Part shown: positions 9,858 through 18,077 of the stretch, in pieces | How positions within the stretch are numbered: position 1 is the stretch's first letter | Layout of the letters: each line of letters begins with the position of its first letter | DNA from: Pseudomonas sp. GM41(2012) | GTDB taxonomy: Bacteria > Pseudomonadota > Gammaproteobacteria > Pseudomonadales > Pseudomonadaceae | Length of the DNA: 64,000 nt | Assembly (NCBI RefSeq): GCF_000282315.2 | Contig: NZ_AKJN02000007.1 | Location: 62,001 to 126,000 of the forward strand | Direction of reading: 5' to 3' | Position numbers and translations under genes: made by a program | Notes under the pieces: generated by a model | Told to the model about the DNA's origin: nothing | The model's input: only the letters and a program-made list of their open reading frames with translations | The model's database searches: none

Positions 9858-10145
9858 ATGAGTCGCCAACGTGCCGCCCAGTTGCGTATCTCGCCACTGC
9901 ATATCCAGCAAGGTCTGTTTGCTGTTCTGGCGCTATTGATCACCTTGATCGTCGGCCAGCAGTTTCAGCGTTGGGAGCAGAACCATCAGCAAGAAGCGCC
10001 ACGCTTGTCGATTCAGCACCCGACCCAAACTCATTTCAGTGCGGCCAGCAGCAACCAGGCTGACAGCCCCCCAATGCGAATGATGGACGTCGACCAGGCT
10101 CAACCTGCGGATGAGATGCCTCGCCAGGAACATTGGGTGTTCTAA
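9858..10145 (+). CDS. Small hypothetical single-pass membrane protein
   Basis: A 95-residue protein not recognised as a named family. It has a basic N-terminus, one hydrophobic segment at about residues 19-37 (QGLFAVLALLITLIVG) and a hydrophilic, Gln/Pro-rich tail, so it is probably an inner-membrane protein with a periplasmic tail. The ATG is preceded by a strong GGGAGGAG ribosome binding site 7-14 bases upstream, which supports real translation. It is followed by DUF1328 and Ivy-like genes on the same strand and may be cotranscribed with them from the candidate sigma-54 promoter. Confidence 0.6.
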   Translation: MSRQRAAQLRISPLHIQQGLFAVLALLITLIVGQQFQRWEQNHQQEAPRLSIQHPTQTHFSAASSNQADSPPMRMMDVDQAQPADEMPRQEHWVF

Positions 10146-10391
<246 letters not shown>

Positions 10392-10393
10392 AT

Positions 10394-10858
10394 ATGAGCG
10401 TTTTGTTAAAGACACTGGCAGCCGCCCTGTTTCTGGGCGGCAGTGCCATGGCAACAGCGGCCAATGACGGCCAGACGCGGGTCAATGAGTTGCTCAATGC
10501 AGACCCGCAGTACCGTGAAACCTGGCAAGGCGTGGTGAAGAAGGAGGAACGTCTGCCGGAATGGGTCATGAACCTGTCCGGCGACGCCGAACAAATGAAT
10601 GCCGTTGAAGAAGATGGCGAAAAGTATCTGGTTGGGCCGTTGTGCGAAACGCAGGCGACATGCCTCAACAAGCGCTTGATCATTGCCGTCAGCTTCGACA
10701 AGAAGGATGCCTACGCCATGCTGGTCGAAGTGCCTGCGGGGCTGCCGGCCGACAAGTCGCCCACGCGACATGCCGACTACCGCTTTCTGGGAAAGCCGGA
10801 CCAGGGCATGCGGGACTTGTTGATGGAACAACTGAAGAAAGATCCACACTGGTACTGA
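10394..10858 (+). CDS. Ivy-family (inhibitor of vertebrate lysozyme)-like periplasmic protein
   Basis: A 154-residue secreted protein. The ATG at 10394 gives a normal signal peptide (about 1-23, cleavage after ATAA region). The mature part matches the Ivy pattern: TW near residue 44, LPEW(V), then a Cys-loop-Cys followed by N and an aliphatic strand with DKKDAYAMLVEVP. In Ivy the loop between the two Cys is CKPHDC and its His-Asp inserts into the lysozyme active site; here it is C84-ETQAT-C90, one residue longer and lacking His and Asp. It therefore resembles the second Pseudomonas paralogue (PA5481 type) and may not inhibit c-type lysozyme. It begins two bases after the DUF1328 gene. Confidence 0.8.
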   Translation: MSVLLKTLAAALFLGGSAMATAANDGQTRVNELLNADPQYRETWQGVVKKEERLPEWVMNLSGDAEQMNAVEEDGEKYLVGPLCETQATCLNKRLIIAVSFDKKDAYAMLVEVPAGLPADKSPTRHADYRFLGKPDQGMRDLLMEQLKKDPHWY

Positions 10859-10869
10859 ATTCGTAACAT

Positions 10870-10893
10870 GAAAGAAGCAGCATGGCTTCTTTC
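10870..10893 (+). terminator. Terminator-like hairpin after the Ivy-like gene
   Basis: A nine-base-pair stem, GAAAGAAGC against GCTTCTTTC with a six-base loop, begins 11 bases after the stop codon. There is no long T-run after it, so intrinsic termination is likely but not certain. Confidence 0.55.
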
Positions 10894-11564
10894 CACTGCG
10901 CTACCCGAGGACGGTAGACGCATGATCAAGGGGCCGGGACGTTCTGCCTGTTTCAGGGGCGGAGTGACCTACGGGTACAGGGAGTACCTGCGCAAGGGCC
11001 GGATCAGGCAGAAGCTGCGACGCAAGTTCGTCGGTCACTCATGGATCGACGGACTTGCGAAGAGCTCTTCAGCGCAAAGTATTGTCCTAGAGCGTTCTGC
11101 TCGCCTCCTCCGCGCCATCTCCGCTAATCCCTCGCAAAACCATTTCGCGGTGTTTCTTTGGTGACCGTATATCGAGAAAACTGCGCCTTAAAGACCGAGA
11201 ATTTTCGCGCTCAAACGTAGGCTTTTTCCCAAGTTTTAGTCCTCATTCCCTTGTTCAAAAAACAACCAATCTCCTCTGCAATGGCCGGTTCACGGCACTT
11301 ATGCCTGCCGAAATGTCGTATTCGAACCGGTTGGGACGCGAGTTTCAGTAAAAAAAGCTCATGCCGATTCGGCATAGGGTAGGCGTTTACGGCATTAGAC
11401 GTCGCTTCCTTGCATCTGAATAGTTGCGCCTTTTTTCGCCTGCCAGAGAGCCGATAACAAGCGCTCCGGGGCACCTTATACGGGGGTAGATGCACAAGAC
11501 TTTTTCGCCACAAGCGTTCCAGTTCTTGCATCTGCCTGAGTCAAACGCAAGTAAGGGTAAAGAT
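10894..11564. other. Long non-coding leader region upstream of gltP
   Basis: About 670 bp without a gene I can support. The open frames here (10868-11164 on plus, 11211-11531 on minus) resemble nothing I know; the first begins inside the preceding hairpin. The left half is GC-rich, the right half more AT-rich with a small palindrome ATGCCG-ATT-CGGCAT at 11361-11375 preceded by an A-run at 11350-11356. The stretch could hold a long 5' leader or a small RNA, which sequence alone cannot settle. Confidence 0.4.
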
Positions 11565-12896
11565 ATGAAGAAGGCAAAGCTTAGCCTCGCCTGGCAGATC
11601 CTCATCGGTCTGGTATTGGGGATTGCAATCGGTGCGCTGCTCAACCATTTCAGTGCCGAAAAAGCCTGGTGGGTCAGCAACGTCCTGCAACCAGCAGGCG
11701 ATATCTTTATCCGTCTGATCAAGATGATTGTGATCCCGATCGTGATCTCTTCGCTGATCGTCGGTATTGCAGGCGTCGGCGACGCGAAAAAGCTTGGGCG
11801 TATCGGCCTCAAGACCATCCTCTACTTCGAGATCGTCACCACCATCGCCATCGTGGTCGGTCTGGTGTTGGCCAACGTGTTCCATCCGGGCACCGGCATC
11901 GACATGAGCACCCTGGGTACCGTGGATATTTCCAAGTACCAGGCCACGGCCGCCGAGGTTCAGCATGAACATGCGTTCATCCAGACCATCCTCAACCTGA
12001 TCCCGTCGAACATCTTCGCGGCCATGGCCCGCGGCGAGATGCTGCCGATCATCTTCTTCTCCGTATTGTTCGGTCTCGGTCTGTCGAGCCTGCAATCGGA
12101 CCTGCGCGAGCCGCTGGTGAAGATGTTCCAGGGCGTGTCGGAAAGCATGTTCAAAGTCACTCACATGATCATGAACTACGCCCCGATCGGCGTTTTCGCA
12201 CTGATCGCGGTGACTGTGGCCAACTTCGGCTTCGCCTCCCTGTTGCCGCTGGCCAAACTGGTGATCCTGGTTTACGTCGCCATCGCCTTCTTCGCCTTCG
12301 TGGTACTGGGCCTGATCGCTCGCCTGTTCGGCTTCTCGGTGATCAAGCTGATGCGCATCTTCAAGGATGAGCTGGTGCTGGCCTACTCCACCGCCAGTTC
12401 CGAAACCGTGCTGCCGCGCGTGATCGAGAAAATGGAAGCCTACGGCGCGCCGAAAGCCATTTGCAGCTTCGTGGTACCGACCGGCTACTCGTTCAACCTC
12501 GACGGTTCGACCCTGTACCAGAGCATCGCGGCCATCTTCATTGCCCAGCTCTACGGCATCGACCTGTCGATCAGCCAGCAGTTGCTGCTGGTGCTGACCC
12601 TGATGGTTACCTCCAAAGGTATCGCCGGCGTACCGGGTGTGTCCTTTGTGGTGCTGCTGGCTACCTTGGGCAGCGTGGGTATTCCGCTCGAAGGCCTGGC
12701 GTTCATCGCTGGTGTCGACCGCATCATGGACATGGCCCGTACCGCACTGAACGTGATCGGCAATGCCTTGGCCGTGCTGGTCATCTCCCGCTGGGAAGGC
12801 ATGTACGACGACGCCAAGGGCCAGCGCTACTGGAACTCCCTGCCGCACTGGCGCAGCAAGGAAAAATTGCCGGTGGGCGAAGTTTCCAGCAACTGA
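11565..12896 (+). CDS. gltP: Glutamate/aspartate:proton symporter GltP (DAACS family)
   Basis: Inner-membrane secondary carrier for acidic amino acids. The ATG at 11565, after a GGGTAAAG-type ribosome binding site, gives 443 residues, the usual GltP length. The family fold is visible: several N-terminal TM helices, the first re-entrant loop with the serine-rich TASSETVLPRVIE, the TM7-equivalent SFNLDGSTLYQS (the NMDGT-type cation motif), a second re-entrant loop GIAGVPGVSF, and TM8-type GVDRIMDMARTALNVIGN with the substrate-contacting Asp, Arg and Asn. The upstream extension in frame is discarded. It is followed by a repeat element and a terminator, so it is probably monocistronic. Confidence 0.93.
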   Translation: MKKAKLSLAWQILIGLVLGIAIGALLNHFSAEKAWWVSNVLQPAGDIFIRLIKMIVIPIVISSLIVGIAGVGDAKKLGRIGLKTILYFEIVTTIAIVVGLVLANVFHPGTGIDMSTLGTVDISKYQATAAEVQHEHAFIQTILNLIPSNIFAAMARGEMLPIIFFSVLFGLGLSSLQSDLREPLVKMFQGVSESMFKVTHMIMNYAPIGVFALIAVTVANFGFASLLPLAKLVILVYVAIAFFAFVVLGLIARLFGFSVIKLMRIFKDELVLAYSTASSETVLPRVIEKMEAYGAPKAICSFVVPTGYSFNLDGSTLYQSIAAIFIAQLYGIDLSISQQLLLVLTLMVTSKGIAGVPGVSFVVLLATLGSVGIPLEGLAFIAGVDRIMDMARTALNVIGNALAVLVISRWEGMYDDAKGQRYWNSLPHWRSKEKLPVGEVSSN

Positions 12897-12906
12897 TCAC
12901 GCCCTC

Positions 12907-12996
12907 TGTAGGAGCATGGCTTGCCCGCGATGAACGATGACGCGGTATAGCTGATAGACCGCAGCGCCCGCATCGCGAGCAAGCTTTGCTCCTACA
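12907..12996. repeat. REPIN-like inverted repeat (TGTAGGAGCATGGCTTGCCCGCGAT class)
   Basis: Two arms, TGTAGGAGCATGGCTTGCCC and its diverged reverse complement ending GCTTTGCTCCTACA, face each other across about 40 bp. The same arm recurs at 32136, 35143 and 42473, which marks a dispersed chromosomal family. It lies directly behind gltP. Confidence 0.85.
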
Positions 12997-13010
12997 AGAA
13001 GAGCCAAAAT

Positions 13011-13034
13011 AAACCCCGGAGAAATCCGGGGTTT
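13011..13034 (+). terminator. Rho-independent terminator after gltP
   Basis: Perfect stem AAACCCCGGA / TCCGGGGTTT with a GAAA tetraloop. The flanking A and T bases make it potentially bidirectional. Confidence 0.75.
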
Positions 13035-13088
13035 GTCGTTTCTGGCTACCCCGCTATCATTCGCCGCATTCTTCGGGGGATTTGACTG

Positions 13089-14318
13089 ATGCTTAATGGC
13101 CTGTGGCTTGGCTTCTTCATCGTGGCTGCCGTTTCGGCACTGGCGCAATGGCTGATCGGCGGAAACGCCGGGATCTTCGCGGCGATGGTGGAAAGCATTT
13201 TCGCCATGGCCAAGTTGTCGGTCGAAGTCATGGTCCTGTTGTTCGGCACGCTGACGCTCTGGCTGGGCTTTCTGCGGATTGCCGAGAAGGCCGGGATCGT
13301 CGAGTGGCTGGCCAAAGCGCTGGGCCCGTTGTTCCTGCGGTTGATGCCGGAAGTGCCGGCCGGGCACCCAGCCATCGGCCTGATCACGCTGAACTTCGCC
13401 GCCAACGGCCTGGGCCTGGACAACGCCGCCACGCCAATCGGCCTTAAAGCCATGAAGGCGCTGCAAGAGCTCAATCCCAGCGACACCATCGCCAGCAACG
13501 CGCAAATCCTGTTCCTGGTGCTCAACGCCTCCTCCCTGACCCTGCTGCCGGTGACGATCTTCATGTACCGCGCCCAGCAAGGTGCGCCCGATCCGACCCT
13601 GGTGTTCCTGCCAATCCTGCTCGCCACCAGTTGCTCGACATTGGTCGGCCTGCTGTCGGTGGCGTTCATGCAGCGTCTGCGCCTGTGGGACCCGGTGGTG
13701 CTCGCGTACCTGATTCCCGGCGCCTTGGCCCTCGGTGCCTTCATGGCGCTGCTGGCGACGCTCTCAGCGACCGCTCTGGCCAGCCTGTCATCGATCCTCG
13801 GCAACGTGACGCTGTTCGGGCTGATCATGCTGTTTCTAGTGATCGGCGCGCTGCGCAAAGTGAAGGTGTACGAAGCGTTCGTCGAAGGCGCCAAAGAAGG
13901 CTTCGACGTGGCCAAGAACCTGCTGCCGTATCTGGTGGCGATGCTGTGTGCCGTCGGCGTGCTGCGGGCATCCGGAGCGCTGGACTTTGGCCTGGACGGG
14001 ATCCGGCATCTGGTGGAATGGGCCGGTTGGGACACGCGCTTCGTCGATGCGCTGCCGACCGCCATGGTCAAGCCGTTCTCCGGCAGTGCCGCCCGGGCGA
14101 TGCTGATCGAAACAATGAAAACGTCTGGCGTGGACAGCTTCCCGGCGCTGGTGGCGGCGACGATTCAGGGCAGTACCGAAACGACGTTCTACGTATTGGC
14201 GGTGTACTTCGGCGCAGTGGGAATCCAGCGGGCGCGGCATGCGGTGGGGTGTGCGTTGCTAGCGGAGCTTGCCGGCGTTCTCGGCGCGATCGGCGTTTGT
14301 TACTGGTTCTTCGGCTAA
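13089..14318 (+). CDS. Nucleoside-recognition (Gate) domain membrane protein, fused SpmA/SpmB-like
   Basis: A 409-residue polytopic membrane protein. The N-terminal half carries the SpmA signature (NFAANGLGLDNAATPIG followed by LKAMKALQELN) and the C-terminal half the SpmB signature (KPFSGSAAR, GSTETTFYVLAVYFG). In Bacillus these are two separate spore-maturation proteins; in non-sporulating proteobacteria the fused form is common and its substrate is unknown, so no function should be assumed from the name. About nine hydrophobic segments are apparent. It stands alone between the gltP terminator and a repeat element that separates it from the convergent lipid-transport operon. Confidence 0.8.
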   Translation: MLNGLWLGFFIVAAVSALAQWLIGGNAGIFAAMVESIFAMAKLSVEVMVLLFGTLTLWLGFLRIAEKAGIVEWLAKALGPLFLRLMPEVPAGHPAIGLITLNFAANGLGLDNAATPIGLKAMKALQELNPSDTIASNAQILFLVLNASSLTLLPVTIFMYRAQQGAPDPTLVFLPILLATSCSTLVGLLSVAFMQRLRLWDPVVLAYLIPGALALGAFMALLATLSATALASLSSILGNVTLFGLIMLFLVIGALRKVKVYEAFVEGAKEGFDVAKNLLPYLVAMLCAVGVLRASGALDFGLDGIRHLVEWAGWDTRFVDALPTAMVKPFSGSAARAMLIETMKTSGVDSFPALVAATIQGSTETTFYVLAVYFGAVGIQRARHAVGCALLAELAGVLGAIGVCYWFFG

Positions 14319-14329
14319 CCACAAAACCC

Positions 14330-14494
14330 TGTGGGAGCGAGCCTTTGTGGCGAGGGGACTTGTCCCCGTTGGGTCGCGAAGCGGCCCCAATTTCTGAATT
14401 CAAGTTGTATCTGATACACCGAGAACTCAGATTTTGGGACTGCTGCGCAGTCCAACGGGGACAAGTCCCCTCGCCACAAAGGCTCTCTCCCACA
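14330..14494. repeat. Long inverted repeat, GTGGCGAGGGGACTTGTCCCC family
   Basis: Outer arms TGTGGGAGCGAGCCTTTGTGG and a matching reverse complement enclose inner arms (GGGGACTTGTCCCCGTTGG and CCAACGGGGACAAGTCCCC), so the 165-bp element can fold into one long hairpin. It lies between two convergent genes. A related element is at 19224-19372. Confidence 0.85.
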
Positions 14495-14511
14495 TTGGGG
14501 CTATGTTGGCT

Positions 14512-15138
14512 TTAAGGGCGGGGAGGCGGAGCGACTTTCTGCCCTTGCTCAACCGCCCAAGCCACCACCTGCACCGTCAACTGGTCACTGGCCTGGCCAA
14601 ACCCGGCCACCACCGCCGGCACCTTCGCATCGCTCAACGGCTGGCGCACCTCAAAGCGTCGGCTGGCAAGGATTCGCTGGTCATAACCGCGTACCAGCAA
14701 CGCATCCAGGCGCACGACGACGCTCGCGTTCGTTCCTTGGTACTCAGTCTGGAATGCCTGCAGGCTACCGCCCAGTTCAAGATCCGCCTGGAAGTTGCTG
14801 TCGTCGGTGCTCAGCAATGTCACCCGACCATCACGCTGGAAACCATCCAACAGACGATTGCGCAACAACACCGGTGCCGGGTCGCTCCAGCGCGAGGCCT
14901 TGTAGCTGCTGATCAGATCACCCTGAGGGATCACGGCGATCTTCGGGCTGTTCAAGGCTTCGCTGGTCTGTGGCTTGGTCAGACGCAGCGACCAGCGCTG
15001 CGGCGTCCCGTGACTGGCCGATGCGCTGCTCTGGGCCGAAGGCAACCGATAGACGTCGGACGGCTCGGACTTGGGCAGGATCGAGCAGGCGCTGAGCACA
15101 ACGAAGCTGGCGAGGAGGGCGAGGTGAGTCAGCTTCAT
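14512..15138 (-). CDS. ABC-type transport auxiliary lipoprotein (PqiC/DUF330 family)
   Basis: A 208-residue lipoprotein with signal peptide and lipobox LSAC (Cys18), so probably outer-membrane anchored. The mature part has the family pattern: YRLP near residue 31, a strand with KIAVIPQGDLISSYKASRWSDPAP, LLRNRLLDGFQ, and a tail with WAVEQGQKV. Family knowledge: such proteins are the outer-membrane partners of MCE lipid-transport systems. It is the last gene of the leftward STAS-permease/ATPase/MCE operon and overlaps the MCE gene by four bases, so coupling is tight. Confidence 0.85.
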   Translation of the reverse strand: MKLTHLALLASFVVLSACSILPKSEPSDVYRLPSAQSSASASHGTPQRWSLRLTKPQTSEALNSPKIAVIPQGDLISSYKASRWSDPAPVLLRNRLLDGFQRDGRVTLLSTDDSNFQADLELGGSLQAFQTEYQGTNASVVVRLDALLVRGYDQRILASRRFEVRQPLSDAKVPAVVAGFGQASDQLTVQVVAWAVEQGQKVAPPPRP

Positions 15139-16073
15139 GGCGTGAACTCCTTGTTCTTGTCATTGCCCAGCAAATAACCGGTGGGGTTGGCTTCCAGACG
15201 CTGGGAAATAGCCCGTAACGACGTCAGGGTGTCGCGCAGTTCACGCACCGCCGGGGCCAGGCCATTGAGGCCTTGCATGCCGCTGTTGAGCGAATCCTGA
15301 TTGGTCGTGAGCAACGTGTTGATGGTCGCGCTGCTCTGTTCCAACGACTTCATCGCCTGCTCGGCACTGCCGAACATCTGCTTGCCTTGATCGTTGAGCA
15401 TGCCATTGGCGTTGCGCATCAGCGCCGACGTCTGTTCCAGCATGGCGCCGGCCTGTTTGCCGACCGAGGCCAGTTGCTGCATCGCCTGGCGGATATCGCC
15501 GCGCTGGTCGGCGATGGTGCCGGTGGTTTGTTCCAGATGTTCAAGGGTCTGGCTGATGCGCTCGACGTTCTCCGAAGAAAACATCTTGTTGGCGTTGAGC
15601 ATCAGCATGTTCACACCGGCCACCAGGTCGCCGCTGTCGTTCAGCAAACGGGCGATGGGTGAGGGCGATGCAATGATCGTCGGCAAATTACCGTCCTTGC
15701 CCTTGAGCTTCGGACTCTGCGGCGTACCACCGCTGAGCTGGATGATCGAGGTCCCGGTGATCCCGGTCAGCGCCAATATGGCCCGGGTGTCTTCCTTGAT
15801 CGGTGTATCGCCGCCCAGGCGGATCCGCGCCAGCACCCGGCGCGGGTCTTTCGGGTCCAGACGCAGGGTCACCACGTCGCCGACCTTGATCCCGCTGTAC
15901 TGCACGGCGCTGCCCTTGGACAGGCCGCTGACGGCCTCGTTGAAGACAACTTCGTAATCCTTGAACTCGGTGTCGACGCTGGACTTGGCCAGCCACAAGC
16001 CGAAGAGCAGGGCGCCCGCCACCACAATCACGGTGAACAGGCCGATCAATACATGATGGGCTCGGGTTTCCAT
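15135..16073 (-). CDS. MCE-domain (MlaD-like) lipid-transport protein
   Basis: A 312-residue periplasmic lipid-binding component. One N-terminal TM anchor (about 7-29) is followed by a single MCE domain (about 38-118, VVFNEAVSGLSKGSAVQYSG, GVKVGDV-like and GITGTSIIQL) and then a long helical/coiled-coil tail with many Gln and Ser residues (about 150-295). Family members form hexameric rings attached to the MlaFE-type transporter, the tail probably forming a channel. It is longer than MlaD of the canonical mla operon, resembling the Pqi/second-type MCE proteins of pseudomonads. Neighbours supply the permease, ATPase and lipoprotein. Confidence 0.9.
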   Translation of the reverse strand: METRAHHVLIGLFTVIVVAGALLFGLWLAKSSVDTEFKDYEVVFNEAVSGLSKGSAVQYSGIKVGDVVTLRLDPKDPRRVLARIRLGGDTPIKEDTRAILALTGITGTSIIQLSGGTPQSPKLKGKDGNLPTIIASPSPIARLLNDSGDLVAGVNMLMLNANKMFSSENVERISQTLEHLEQTTGTIADQRGDIRQAMQQLASVGKQAGAMLEQTSALMRNANGMLNDQGKQMFGSAEQAMKSLEQSSATINTLLTTNQDSLNSGMQGLNGLAPAVRELRDTLTSLRAISQRLEANPTGYLLGNDKNKEFTP

Positions 16074-16074
16074 G

Positions 16075-16878
16075 TCAAACCTCCTTAAGCTGTTGAGCGG
16101 CGGTCAACGCCGCGCGGCCGCGAGGGCCATGGAAATATTCGTGAATCCACGGATCGTCAGTTTCCGAGACCTTGTCGATGGCATCCGCCACCAGCACTTT
16201 CTTCTGCGCCAGCACCGCCACGCGGTCGGTGATGGTGTAGAGCGTGTCGAGGTCGTGGGTCACCAGAAACACACTCAGGCCCAACGCATCGCGCAGGGTC
16301 AGGATCAATTGATCGAACGCGGCCGCGCCAATCGGATCGAGGCCGGCAGTGGGCTCGTCGAGAAACAGGATGTCCGGGTCCAACGCCAGCGCGCGGGCCA
16401 GTGCCGCACGCTTGATCATGCCGCCGGACAGCGAAGCGGGGTACTTGTCGGCCGCCGACAGCGGCAACCCGGCCAAGGCCATTTTCACTGCCGCCAGGTG
16501 CTCGGCGTCCTCTCGGCTCAAACCGGCATGCTCGATCAGGGGCAGGGCGACGTTCTCGGTGACTGTCAGCGAAGAGAACAGGGCGCCTTTCTGGAACAGC
16601 ACGCCAAAGCGCCGTTCGACCATCGAACGCTCGTGTTCGGACAGCGTCGGCAGGTTTTTGCCGAAGACCTTCACCACCCCTTCGCTGGGCTGGCGCAAGC
16701 CGACGATGCTGCGCAACAGCACTGACTTGCCACTGCCGGAACCGCCGACCACAGCCAGGATTTCACCCTTGTACAAATCCAGATCGAGGTTCTCATGCAC
16801 GCTCTGGCGACCAAAGCGATTGCACAGATCGCGGACTTCGATCACCGCCTCGGATGGCGCTCGGGTTAGACGACTCAC
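16075..16878 (-). CDS. ABC transporter ATP-binding protein (MlaF-like)
   Basis: A 267-residue nucleotide-binding subunit that powers lipid movement by the adjacent permease and MCE protein. Walker A GGSGSGKS, Q-loop region, signature LSGGM (with LSGGMIKRAALARAL), Walker B DILFLDEPTAGLD and the switch H in THD are all present. Of the ABC families it fits MlaF/Ttg2A best (RFGVLFQKGALFSSLTV). The start overlaps the permease stop by four bases and its stop precedes the MCE gene start by one base, so the operon is compact. Confidence 0.93.
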   Translation of the reverse strand: MSRLTRAPSEAVIEVRDLCNRFGRQSVHENLDLDLYKGEILAVVGGSGSGKSVLLRSIVGLRQPSEGVVKVFGKNLPTLSEHERSMVERRFGVLFQKGALFSSLTVTENVALPLIEHAGLSREDAEHLAAVKMALAGLPLSAADKYPASLSGGMIKRAALARALALDPDILFLDEPTAGLDPIGAAAFDQLILTLRDALGLSVFLVTHDLDTLYTITDRVAVLAQKKVLVADAIDKVSETDDPWIHEYFHGPRGRAALTAAQQLKEV

Positions 16879-18023
16879 CAGCCCATCTCCATGAAAAACA
16901 GCGCAGCCACGGCGTCGAGCACGATCACCACGAAAATAGACTGGACCACGCTCGACGTGGTGTGAGCACCGACGGACTCGGCGCTGCCGCTGACTTTAAA
17001 GCCTTCGAGACAGCCGATGGCGGCGATCAGGAACGCAAAGATCGGTGCTTTGACGATCCCCACCAAAAAGTGCTGAACACCGATGTCGGTTTGCAGCAGC
17101 GACAGGAACATCGCTGGCGAGATATCCAGCGCCACCGCGCAAACCACACCGCCGCCGACAATCCCCGAAAGCATCGCCAGAAAGGTCAGCATCGGCAGCG
17201 CGACCAGCAGGGCCAACACGCGCGGCACCACCAGCAACTCCATCGGGTCGAGGCCCAAGGTGCGGATGGCGTCGATTTCTTCGTTGGCTTTCATCGAACC
17301 GATCTGCGCGGTGAACGCACTGGCGGTGCGGCCGGCCATCAGGATCGCGGTCAGCAACACACCGAATTCGCGCAGGAAGGAGAACGCCACCAGGTCCACG
17401 GTGAAAATACTCGCGCCGAAACTCGCCAACACCGTCGCCCCGAGAAATGCCACCACGGCGCCCACCAGAAAGGTCAGCAGGGCAACGATGGGCGCGGCGT
17501 CGAGGCCGGTCTGTTCGATGTGCGCGACCATCGGCGTAATGCGCCAGCGCTTGGGGCGAAACAGCCCGCGGGCGATGGTTTCCAGAATCAGGCCGACAAA
17601 ACCCAGCAGTTGCAGGGTGTCCTGCCAGACCGCGTCAACCGCCCGGCCGATGCGGGTCAGCAGTTGAATGCCGACGCTGATTTCCGGTTCCTTGATCGGC
17701 ACGCAGAAGTCGGTCAGCGAGCAGTACACCGTCTGCAACAAGGCGCGATCAGCGGAAGAAAGGGTGCAATCGGGGTGTTCGGCAGATTTGCCCAGACGCT
17801 CGGCCCCCAGCAACTCCACCAGCAATGACGCACCCGCCGTATCGAGTGCGCCGAGGCTATTGAGATCGATGTGGGTGTTGTTGTCGTATTGGCCACGGAG
17901 CCTTTCGCTCAGGCGGCTGAGATCGGAATAATGGGCGAGCGTCCAGTCACCCGTGACCCGCAACAGAGCAGGGCTTTGCGAGGTGTCCAGTAGGGCACTG
18001 CCGGGCATTGTGCTGCTAGTCAT
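16875..18023 (-). CDS. MlaE-family ABC permease with N-terminal STAS domain
   Basis: First gene of the lipid-transport operon. The 382-residue product is longer than MlaE because it carries an N-terminal STAS/SpoIIAA-like domain (about 15-115) with the hallmark DLNSLGALDTAGASLL. The permease follows from about residue 140: a coupling helix, then about five TM helices with GRTASAFTAQIGSMKANEEIDAI-type motif and the FKVSGSAESVG loop. In canonical Mla systems the STAS protein (MlaB) is a separate subunit that stabilises the ATPase; here the function appears fused to the permease. Its ATPase partner is encoded immediately downstream. Confidence 0.92.
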   Translation of the reverse strand: MTSSTMPGSALLDTSQSPALLRVTGDWTLAHYSDLSRLSERLRGQYDNNTHIDLNSLGALDTAGASLLVELLGAERLGKSAEHPDCTLSSADRALLQTVYCSLTDFCVPIKEPEISVGIQLLTRIGRAVDAVWQDTLQLLGFVGLILETIARGLFRPKRWRITPMVAHIEQTGLDAAPIVALLTFLVGAVVAFLGATVLASFGASIFTVDLVAFSFLREFGVLLTAILMAGRTASAFTAQIGSMKANEEIDAIRTLGLDPMELLVVPRVLALLVALPMLTFLAMLSGIVGGGVVCAVALDISPAMFLSLLQTDIGVQHFLVGIVKAPIFAFLIAAIGCLEGFKVSGSAESVGAHTTSSVVQSIFVVIVLDAVAALFFMEMGW

Positions 18024-18077
18024 AAACTCCGTGCTTGTTCGGCTATTACGCAGATCTGACTAATAGCACGAACCACG

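Noticed and set aside
10868..11164. 98-codon plus-strand ORF after the Ivy-like gene
   Set aside because: It begins within a terminator-like hairpin, has no clear ribosome binding site and no resemblance to known proteins.
11211..11531. 106-codon minus-strand ORF upstream of gltP
   Set aside because: Antisense to the gltP leader, no ribosome binding site or recognisable motif.
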